A DNA stretch of 63,143 nt, from IMG/VR virus record IMGVR_UViG_3300005549_000012, positions 1-63,143 of that record. The stretch is one strand, 5' to 3'. This document shows, one piece after another, positions 57,528-63,143 of the stretch (position 1 is its first letter; each line of letters starts with the position of its first letter). The notes below the pieces were generated by a model. It was not told where the DNA came from. It saw only the letters and a program-made list of their open reading frames with translations, and made no database searches. The translations under genes were made by a program, and so were the position numbers. Origin of the DNA: a virus.

Positions 57528-57700
57528 TGAAAAGCAGAACCGTCCTGATCCACGTCGAGGTAGTTAGCAATCTGCCAATTGCCGAGTTGAAGAAGAAGGT
57601 TGACGCCGGGTTGCAGCGGAAGTTCGAGGACAAGTTCACGCTGGACGTTAAGCAGATCACGGCACAGGTGGCGCAGGCACCGAGGGAGGATGGAGGATGA
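57527..57700 (+). CDS. Small hypothetical protein (57 aa)
   Basis: ATG 57527 with GAGGAG upstream. Alpha/beta pattern (RTVLIHVEVVSNLPIAELKK). Function unknown; its stop overlaps the next gene's ATG. Confidence 0.55.
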   Translation: MKSRTVLIHVEVVSNLPIAELKKKVDAGLQRKFEDKFTLDVKQITAQVAQAPREDGG

Positions 57701-58260
57701 GAAAGCTATTATTGGTTACGTTACTGCTGATATTGCCAGTCTCAGTGTTGGCCCAACGCAAGAAGCCTGCTAAGGTGGCCAGCAATTCAGCGGAGATGCA
57801 GAACCGAATCGCAAAAGCTGTCAAGGGGCTGAGTTGGGAAAGCGAAGGCTCTGACAACCTACGGTTGTTCTTCTTACAGGCCGCCCCGATACATCCTGCT
57901 CACCCCGATGGAACGTTCGACGCCGAACTCGTCAGAGACATTGAGGATCAGCTAAGAGACTGGGCAAAGAAGCTGCCAGGAACCTACAAGCCGGTTGGTT
58001 ACAAAACTATCGAGACTGAGCCGGTAGAAGACTTGCTTGATAGCCTGCTGAATCCTGAGCCTGGCTCGAACGGCGAGGTAGACAAAGATGAAGCCTTCGC
58101 GTCGGCAAAATGGGCAGTGCTGAAAGACGTAGTGAATGAGTTGGTAGACACGCAAGTCTACTGGCTTGGGAGCGAGGAGAATTATCAGCTTATCGTTGTC
58201 GCCGGACTGGATAAGCAAGGGAACCTTGTTGGGTTCTGGATGAGGCACTGGAGTTCATAA
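57697..58260 (+). CDS. Exported hypothetical protein (187 aa)
   Basis: The N terminus KLLLVTLLLILPVSVLAQ is a clear Sec signal peptide. The mature ~165 residues are helical with a Trp/His end (GFWMRHWSS) and an Arg/Lys-rich start (QRKKPAKV). It could act in the periplasm during lysis or superinfection exclusion; no lysozyme motif is visible. Confidence 0.6.
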   Translation: MRKLLLVTLLLILPVSVLAQRKKPAKVASNSAEMQNRIAKAVKGLSWESEGSDNLRLFFLQAAPIHPAHPDGTFDAELVRDIEDQLRDWAKKLPGTYKPVGYKTIETEPVEDLLDSLLNPEPGSNGEVDKDEAFASAKWAVLKDVVNELVDTQVYWLGSEENYQLIVVAGLDKQGNLVGFWMRHWSS

Positions 58261-58276
58261 AGGGCAGGGCAGGCCA

Positions 58277-58357
58277 ATGGTTATCCTTTCAGTCATAGCG
58301 TTGGCTGTTTCTCTGTTTGTGCTCTATCTACGATGGCTCGACAGATTGGGATTTTAA
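58277..58357 (+). CDS. Very small TM peptide (26 aa)
   Basis: MVILSVIALAVSLFVLYL... a single membrane helix with a short basic end (RWLDRLGF). Weak GGGCAGG ribosome site. Tentative. Confidence 0.35.
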   Translation: MVILSVIALAVSLFVLYLRWLDRLGF

Positions 58358-58359
58358 GC

Positions 58360-58548
58360 ATGAACAGCCAACCAAACTTCACCCTGATACTTCGCGCCTA
58401 CGATGGTCGTATTACCGGCGCTGCTCCCGGCGAGCCCGAACGTGATCTGGTAGATAGCGAGATCGAACCCGCGCAGCAGCTTTTGTCTGTCTTTGCGGGC
58501 GAACAGACAATGAGACAAAACCGTGCCGAGAGTGAGGTTCATGAGTGA
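58360..58548 (+). CDS. Small hypothetical protein (62 aa)
   Basis: ATG 58360 with GGGA upstream. Sequence PNFTLILRAYDGRITGAAPG looks like a beta strand/turn region; the C-terminal half is acidic and helical. Function unknown. Confidence 0.5.
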   Translation: MNSQPNFTLILRAYDGRITGAAPGEPERDLVDSEIEPAQQLLSVFAGEQTMRQNRAESEVHE

Positions 58549-58820
58549 ATCCCTTCTCTCTACTCAACCGAATAGCCGATGCCCTCGAACGGCTCTCCTC
58601 GCTATTCGAGAGCTACATGCAGCAGCAATCTCTCCGGCCGCCTCCAAGAAAGCCCAGTGATGAAGAACCAGAACCGGGGGCCGTTAGCTTCTACGATCCA
58701 CAGCGACAGGCCCAGCTAGAGGAGCGAGCAACTGAGTTGCTGCTGGAAGGTCGCTATTTCAGCTTTGACGATGCCTATACCCACGCAATCCAGGAAGAAA
58801 AGGAAGCCGAGAGCGTCTAG
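58545..58820 (+). CDS. Hypothetical protein upstream of terminase (91 aa)
   Basis: GTG start 58545 overlaps the previous stop. N-terminal helix (LLNRIADALERLSSLFESYM), Pro-rich linker and a C-terminal helix (ERATELLLEGRYFSFDDAY). Possibly packaging-related by position, otherwise unknown. Confidence 0.55.
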   Translation: MNPFSLLNRIADALERLSSLFESYMQQQSLRPPPRKPSDEEPEPGAVSFYDPQRQAQLEERATELLLEGRYFSFDDAYTHAIQEEKEAESV

Positions 58821-59454
58821 GGCTAAACCCAAGCCGGTTCCAGTCAGCGATCCCCTGAAGCTGACAACGCCAGCCGGCATCAGGGAAGTCCTTGAAATGT
58901 CGCTTGGTGCCGGGGTCGATCATGCTTTCATCATGCTTGGCTACCTACCGAGGGCCAAGCGGGATGAGAGGCTGGATAGGCTTTGCGATGCCTATAGGCT
59001 GATGACCGTTGAGCAGCGGGCCGACCTCGATCTGGAACGGTTCTGCGACGATCACCAAGTCGAGCGATGGGAGTTCCTGATGTGGGTTGTTGGCTCGGTT
59101 ACATCGCTTGGCGGTAATGCAACAGGGCTCATCATCAACGCCGCGAAGTTTCCTATCATCAAGGCCAGCCTTGAGAGAGCGTTAGCCGATCCCGAGGAGG
59201 CCCGGCAGTGGTTACAAACCTGGGGCCACGCGCCGCTACCATCGAAGGGAACTATCGTTAATGTCCATGCTCAAGCGAACGCCCAGAGTGCAGCAGCAGC
59301 CAGTGCTATAGAAAGAGGCTTGCCTTCATTCGTTGAGACGATGGAGGAAACGGATGAAGCGTTCCGCCAGCTACCAGCGACGACGGCTGAGCCTATTGAT
59401 GTTCCGTTCGTTGTGAGAGAGAAAGAGGTTGTCAATGTCAGCAGCGATAGATAA
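58771..59454 (+). CDS. Putative small terminase subunit (227 aa)
   Basis: Position just before the large terminase, a basic N terminus (SRKKRKPRASRAKPKP) and a helical core (RREVLEMSL-like helices; LDRLCDAYRLMTVEQRADLD) suggest a small terminase that recognises phage DNA. The C-terminal tail PIDVPFVVREKEVVNVSSDR is copied, in divergent form, at the end of the next ORF. It overlaps the preceding gene by 50 bases. Confidence 0.5.
   Translation: MPIPTQSRKKRKPRASRAKPKPVPVSDPLKLTTPAGIREVLEMSLGAGVDHAFIMLGYLPRAKRDERLDRLCDAYRLMTVEQRADLDLERFCDDHQVERWEFLMWVVGSVTSLGGNATGLIINAAKFPIIKASLERALADPEEARQWLQTWGHAPLPSKGTIVNVHAQANAQSAAAASAIERGLPSFVETMEETDEAFRQLPATTAEPIDVPFVVREKEVVNVSSDR
59395..59445 (+). repeat. 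Small-terminase C-terminal tail, copy 1
   Basis: Encodes IDVPFVVREKEVVNVSS, sharing 11 of 17 residues with 59642-59692. An AATGTCAG in its 3' part supplies the ATG of the following ORF. Confidence 0.7.
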
Positions 59455-59710
59455 GGGAGCAGAGGAGTATAGAGGTAGCTATTTGTGGATAGGTCCACCT
59501 AGCCATCAGGCACTCACCGGCTGCATTCAAAAACCGGGAGAATACTACCTTGAACTGACCATAGCTTTCATTCCCGAAAGCAATGTAGTGTCTCAGATGG
59601 AAACTCTGCTTGCTCATTTACGGTTGGTTGCAGATGCTTTGGTTGATGTTCCATTCAAGATAACCGAGAAGGAGCCAGCGAATGTCAGTTCCAATTCTAA
59701 CGCCTGTTGA
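59435..59710 (+). CDS. Unknown inserted ORF with copied tail (91 aa)
   Basis: Starts at an ATG inside the tail of the small-terminase gene. The unique part (AEEYRGSYLWIGPPSHQALT... QMETLLAHLRLVADALV) has no motif I recognise. It ends VDVPFKITEKEPANVSSNSN, the second copy of the upstream C terminus. Either a decayed or very small mobile element, or a duplicated gene. Confidence 0.5.
   Translation: MSAAIDKGAEEYRGSYLWIGPPSHQALTGCIQKPGEYYLELTIAFIPESNVVSQMETLLAHLRLVADALVDVPFKITEKEPANVSSNSNAC
59642..59692 (+). repeat. Small-terminase C-terminal tail, copy 2
   Basis: Encodes VDVPFKITEKEPANVSS, and again includes AATGTCAG, which would start a short ORF as copy 1 does. Confidence 0.7.
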
Positions 59711-59807
59711 CCTCCATTAAAGGGCTGGGCAGATCCTTCTCATGGGAAACCTTTGCGGGGGTGGAATCCGTGAGTATTCCTTGTATGCGCTTTGATGGTG
59801 AGGACTG

Positions 59808-62021
59808 ATGTATTCTCCTATTGTCACAAAGCAAACCTTAGATAGACTCCAATCCAAGCTGGACTTCCCCTTAGTCCGGCGCTCCGTTGCTGAGTCAGAA
59901 TTCTACGTCAACTACTTCGACTCTTTCCTCGACCGGGACACAGGTGAACTCCCGGCTGACTTCCGTTTCAGCCAACCCGAAATGGACTACATTCGCAGCG
60001 AGCGGGTTCTCTGCAAGTATGACTTTCGTTACTGGCTGGAACGCTATGTCAAGATCAAGTCTACCTTGCTCAGTGATACCGAGTTTATCGTTCGCCCCCG
60101 GATGACGGTTGCATGGAAAATGGTTCTCGATGTATGGGCTGAACTGGAAGAACGTGGTTCTGCAATAATGATGCAGCAGCTCAAGGCTCGGCAGCTTGGG
60201 GTTTCGACTCTGACTGAGCTTGCTATAGCGCATCGGGTTCAGTTCTATAGCAACATCAACGCTCTTATCTGTTCATCGACGCCCCAGAAAACCGAGAAGA
60301 TGAGTGGCTGGATAACGCTCTGCTATGAGCTTGAACCTTACTGGTTGATGCCTATCATGAAAGGCCCATATGAATCAGGGGAAATACTGCTTGAGTTTCC
60401 TGAACTGAACAGTGCCATAACGATGCAGCATGGTGCAAAAATGACGGGCATTGCTCGGGGGGAAACTCCTGATCTTGTGCATGCCAGTGAGCTTCCTGAG
60501 TGGGTTGGAGATCCTAAAGAACTGATCGATGCTTCGTTGATGCCCTCAATCCACCCCAACCCGAGAACCTTCGTTATCCTCGAATCAACCGCTGCTGGAA
60601 TGCATGACTGGTGGCACCAGACTTGGGATATTTCGAGCGAGGGCTATGAGAAAGGAACATCGACATTCAGACCAATATTCCTGCCTTGGTTTATTGGCAC
60701 CGATGTCTGGCCAACGCAAACTTGGAAGAACGACCATCCTATCCCTGCTGACTGGACTCCGACTGCAAAGGGCTCTCAGCACGCAGAGCGGGCAAAGAAG
60801 TATGTAGCTACCAATGCTCTCATTAAGAAGTTCCTCGGTGACGATTGGGAAATGCCGCTGGATCAAACATGGTTCTGGGAATGCTACCGCTCCGAGATGG
60901 TTCGCAAGAAAGCGTTGAACCTTTTTCTACAAGAGATGCCCGCTGATCCGCTTGAAGCCTTCCAGACGACTAACCTAACCGTGTTCGACGTTGAAACTAT
61001 AGAGATGCTGAACGATCAGCGATCAGCACCGTGGGGCTGCTTCGGGATAGAGTCCAATCTATTACCTAGAAGATTATGGCCCGAGCGCCGGGACTTCGAC
61101 CTTAGCCGAAAGCCAATCGAGCTAACCTGGTTCACCGGCGAAGCAACGCTTCATTTCACCCTGCGCCCACTGACTTACGATGGTTATCCAAGCTGCCCCT
61201 GGGAGAACAGGGTGTTCATCTGGGAGCCCCCCTTGAAGGGGGCGAAGTACGGCGTCGGCGTCGATACCAGCTACGGCCTCGGCCAAGACCGCTCGACCAT
61301 CGAGGTAGTAAAGGAAGGCTCTATTATCAACCCTGCTGTTCAAGTCGCTGAGTTCGCCAATGCCTACGTCAACTCCATTGATCTAACCCCAATCTGCATG
61401 TGCATCAGTGCTTTCTACTCATCCTGCTACACGGATCAGATGGAGCAGCCGCTCGTTGCTATAGAGTGCGCCGGCAACGGCGAGACAACCCAGCTCGAAA
61501 TGCGTAAGCAGGGCTGGTCTAACTTCCATCGCTGGGAACGCTACGATAACATGAAGCGTACGAGGGTTCATAAGCTGGGTTGGTTCACAAATAGCTGGTC
61601 CCGGCCAATGCTGATAGATAGAACGAATCAGGCTATCAGGGATTGCAACTTCAAGATCAACTCACCGTGGTTGATTCAAGAGCTTAGAACCTTATCGAAG
61701 GATGAGTTCCAGCAGTCCATAAGGGCCGACACTGGGGGCCATGATGACCGCTACATGGGTGCAGGCATTGCTTTCTTCTGCCTCCACGTCTGGAAGTCCG
61801 TCGTCCAAGGCGACGAGGATGTCTTCTCGTCACAGGCCAGAGAGCAAGCAAAGAAGCAACTTGAAGACTGGGAATCTAGGTGGAAAGGCGGCGAGCATAT
61901 GTTTGACTTCAGCCTGCCCACGATGCAGCCGGTGGTAGAGCAGCAGCCGAATGATGAGGTCTACAGTGGGTTGGTGAAGACCCTCGATGATGATCCGCTG
62001 TGGGGGATGAGTCATGAATAA
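59808..62021 (+). CDS. terL: Terminase large subunit
   Basis: 737 residues. ATPase: deviant Walker A KARQLGVST (126-134) and Walker B-type DLVHASELPEW with catalytic Glu (~residue 228). Nuclease: GVDTSYGL (D486), IECAGNGETTQLEM and a final DDRYMGAG (D646). This is the packaging motor that translocates DNA through the portal and cuts concatemers. The C-terminal 60 residues are charged and probably contact the portal. The circularly permuted map hints at headful-type packaging. Confidence 0.9.
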   Translation: MYSPIVTKQTLDRLQSKLDFPLVRRSVAESEFYVNYFDSFLDRDTGELPADFRFSQPEMDYIRSERVLCKYDFRYWLERYVKIKSTLLSDTEFIVRPRMTVAWKMVLDVWAELEERGSAIMMQQLKARQLGVSTLTELAIAHRVQFYSNINALICSSTPQKTEKMSGWITLCYELEPYWLMPIMKGPYESGEILLEFPELNSAITMQHGAKMTGIARGETPDLVHASELPEWVGDPKELIDASLMPSIHPNPRTFVILESTAAGMHDWWHQTWDISSEGYEKGTSTFRPIFLPWFIGTDVWPTQTWKNDHPIPADWTPTAKGSQHAERAKKYVATNALIKKFLGDDWEMPLDQTWFWECYRSEMVRKKALNLFLQEMPADPLEAFQTTNLTVFDVETIEMLNDQRSAPWGCFGIESNLLPRRLWPERRDFDLSRKPIELTWFTGEATLHFTLRPLTYDGYPSCPWENRVFIWEPPLKGAKYGVGVDTSYGLGQDRSTIEVVKEGSIINPAVQVAEFANAYVNSIDLTPICMCISAFYSSCYTDQMEQPLVAIECAGNGETTQLEMRKQGWSNFHRWERYDNMKRTRVHKLGWFTNSWSRPMLIDRTNQAIRDCNFKINSPWLIQELRTLSKDEFQQSIRADTGGHDDRYMGAGIAFFCLHVWKSVVQGDEDVFSSQAREQAKKQLEDWESRWKGGEHMFDFSLPTMQPVVEQQPNDEVYSGLVKTLDDDPLWGMSHE

Positions 62022-62061
62022 CAGTTGCTACTGGGCAACATCGGTGCGAGAATAGCCAGCG

Positions 62062-62625
62062 ATGCAAATGAAAGAACGCTTATTCATCTGCAAGAAGGGC
62101 CACCAGACGAAGAAGCTGGCTTGGCAGGATGTCTATGTTATCGACTGTAGTCAATGTAAGCTGAAAGCCCATAGGGCTCTGGTTGGCAGGGGCCGTAACG
62201 CCCAAAACAGCCAGCCCTTCGTCTACTACGAGCGGCCCTCTGATGGTGAAATCTTTGTAGCCGCAACCGCCGAAGACACCCGGCACCCTCGTGGCTTCGT
62301 TCGTAAAGAGATCAGGACGATGAACGAGTACAGCCAGTTCCGCCGTCAATACTCTGAGCGAATGAAAGCTGATGCCGAGATCAACCGGGAGCAGGAGAAA
62401 GCCTTCAGGTCTATGGAGAACAAAGCTGGCCGAGAGAGGCTTGAATCAATGCTCTCTAGCCTGTCGCCGGAAGCAAGAGCCTTTGCTGAAGCTGCTATAG
62501 AGAGCAGCTACAACGTTGATGTTCCGGCTGTTAGTCCTGAGTGCATGATTCAGGGCTTCGAGCTAGACCGCTCTGAAAGACAGCCCTATCAGGATGAACA
62601 TCATGGTTATAGGAGAATGGACTGA
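62062..62625 (+). CDS. Hypothetical protein between terminase and portal (187 aa)
   Basis: N-terminal zinc-like ligands (FICKKGHQTKKLAW; DCSQCKLKAHRA), then a Trp/Phe-rich strand and a long charged helix (REQEKAFRSMENKAGRERLE). Common position for a small packaging accessory protein. Function unknown. ATG overlap with the next gene. Confidence 0.55.
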   Translation: MQMKERLFICKKGHQTKKLAWQDVYVIDCSQCKLKAHRALVGRGRNAQNSQPFVYYERPSDGEIFVAATAEDTRHPRGFVRKEIRTMNEYSQFRRQYSERMKADAEINREQEKAFRSMENKAGRERLESMLSSLSPEARAFAEAAIESSYNVDVPAVSPECMIQGFELDRSERQPYQDEHHGYRRMD

Positions 62626-62819
62626 TGGCAAAGTATAGATCAGTCCAAGATGGAGAGTGGGTGCAGCCTGTACGCCGGGGATACCGGATGGCCTGTTGTG
62701 ATTGTGGGCTGGTTCATAAGATAAACTTCAGGATTAAGGATGGTCACATTCAACTCCAACCAAAGCGGGATAATCGAGCTACAGGGCAGGTTAGGCGAGG
62801 CATGAAGAATGTCAAGTAA
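62625..62819 (+). CDS. Small Cys-rich phage protein (64 aa)
   Basis: The pattern YRMACCDCGLVHKINFRIKD and a C-terminal ATGQVRR is a common small phage protein encoded before portal. Function unknown. Its stop overlaps the portal ATG (62809). The same gene end appears at 3-104. Confidence 0.7.
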   Translation: MAKYRSVQDGEWVQPVRRGYRMACCDCGLVHKINFRIKDGHIQLQPKRDNRATGQVRRGMKNVK

Positions 62820-63143
62820 CCCAGACCGAGAACCCCAGCACACCAGCTACGTCTGCCCCCCGGACGATACATCGGAAGCCTATCGGCTTGGCTGGGTAGC
62901 GGAGGCTACATCCGAAGGACTTGCCTATCTCAACACCCAGCCGGGATTCAACCAACTCGACCGTGCTATCGACATCATTTCAGGCCAGCTTAACGAGCAG
63001 CTACCCGGCAACACTGCTGCTGGCGGCGCAATGTCCAAGATAAGGGCCAACATCGTTAAGCGTGCCCTCAATGAGCAGATCAGCGTTCTCACCGATCTTC
63101 GGGACTTCTGGATGTTTGAAACCAGCGACAAGACCCGCTGGGA
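62716..63143. repeat. Right copy of inexact terminal repeat
   Basis: Gapless alignment to 1-428: identical for 113 bases, then about 29 scattered, mostly synonymous substitutions, then identical to the end. See the left copy. Confidence 0.9.
62809..63143 (+). CDS. Portal protein, second allele (5' part, cut by window end)
   Basis: First 111 codons of a portal gene, differing from the copy at 94 only at residues 10 (Gln) and 12 (Thr). It is open to the window end. Either the real continuation of the circular genome from a coexisting strain, or the start of a second portal gene. Confidence 0.8.
   Translation, partial: MSSNPDREPQHTSYVCPPDDTSEAYRLGWVAEATSEGLAYLNTQPGFNQLDRAIDIISGQLNEQLPGNTAAGGAMSKIRANIVKRALNEQISVLTDLRDFWMFETSDKTRW

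Noticed and set aside
1-63143. CRISPR array, insertion sequence, integrase or attachment site
   Set aside because: I saw no regularly spaced direct repeats, transposase or recombinase motif, and no tRNA-derived att-like segment.

Overview
The window looks like the complete, circularly permuted genome (about 62.7 kb) of an uncultivated tailed dsDNA phage, probably podovirus-like. The last 428 bases (62716-63143) are a second, diverged copy of bases 1-428, so the molecule closes on itself. The virion set is a large portal, scaffold, HK97-type capsid protein, adaptor, a P22 gp10-like tail protein, fibres and a very large ejection-type protein. I see no tail sheath, tape measure, integrase, RNA polymerase or recognisable endolysin. 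The host cannot be named. Lipoprotein and Sec-type signal peptides suggest a Gram-negative envelope, and a viral ring-nuclease homologue suggests hosts with type III CRISPR.

Layout. Two transcription blocks diverge from a non-coding control region at about 51.3-51.86 kb. The leftward block (about 51.3 to 32.7 kb, minus strand) holds small early genes, a RepA-like helicase, HNH nucleases, a Cas4/RecB-like nuclease, a RecA/Sak4-type ATPase, an SSB-like protein and a uracil-DNA-glycosylase/DNA polymerase A fusion. It ends in a small accessory cluster that contains a DUF1874 (AcrIII-1) protein. The rightward block (51.86 kb through the closure point to 32.8 kb, plus strand) begins with a stand-alone Spo11/TopoVI-A-like protein. 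It continues with a MazG-DUF1937 fusion, two cytosine methyltransferase-like genes, small genes and the small and large terminase, then crosses the closure point into portal, scaffold, capsid, connectors, lysis-type membrane genes, fibres, tail and internal virion proteins. The two blocks converge near 32.8 kb.

How it fits together. Most genes are packed with ATGA overlaps or strong AGGAGG sites, which implies long polycistronic messages and translational coupling. The most unusual feature is a repeated insertion architecture. A GIY-YIG endonuclease behind portal, a LAGLIDADG endonuclease behind the holin-like gene, and a small unknown ORF behind the presumed small terminase each end with a second copy of the C-terminal tail of the gene upstream. 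The copies are recoded at DNA level and still carry the junction to the next gene. This looks like a shared way of inserting behind essential genes without breaking them.

All functional names are from reading protein sequence motifs by eye; no database search was possible.
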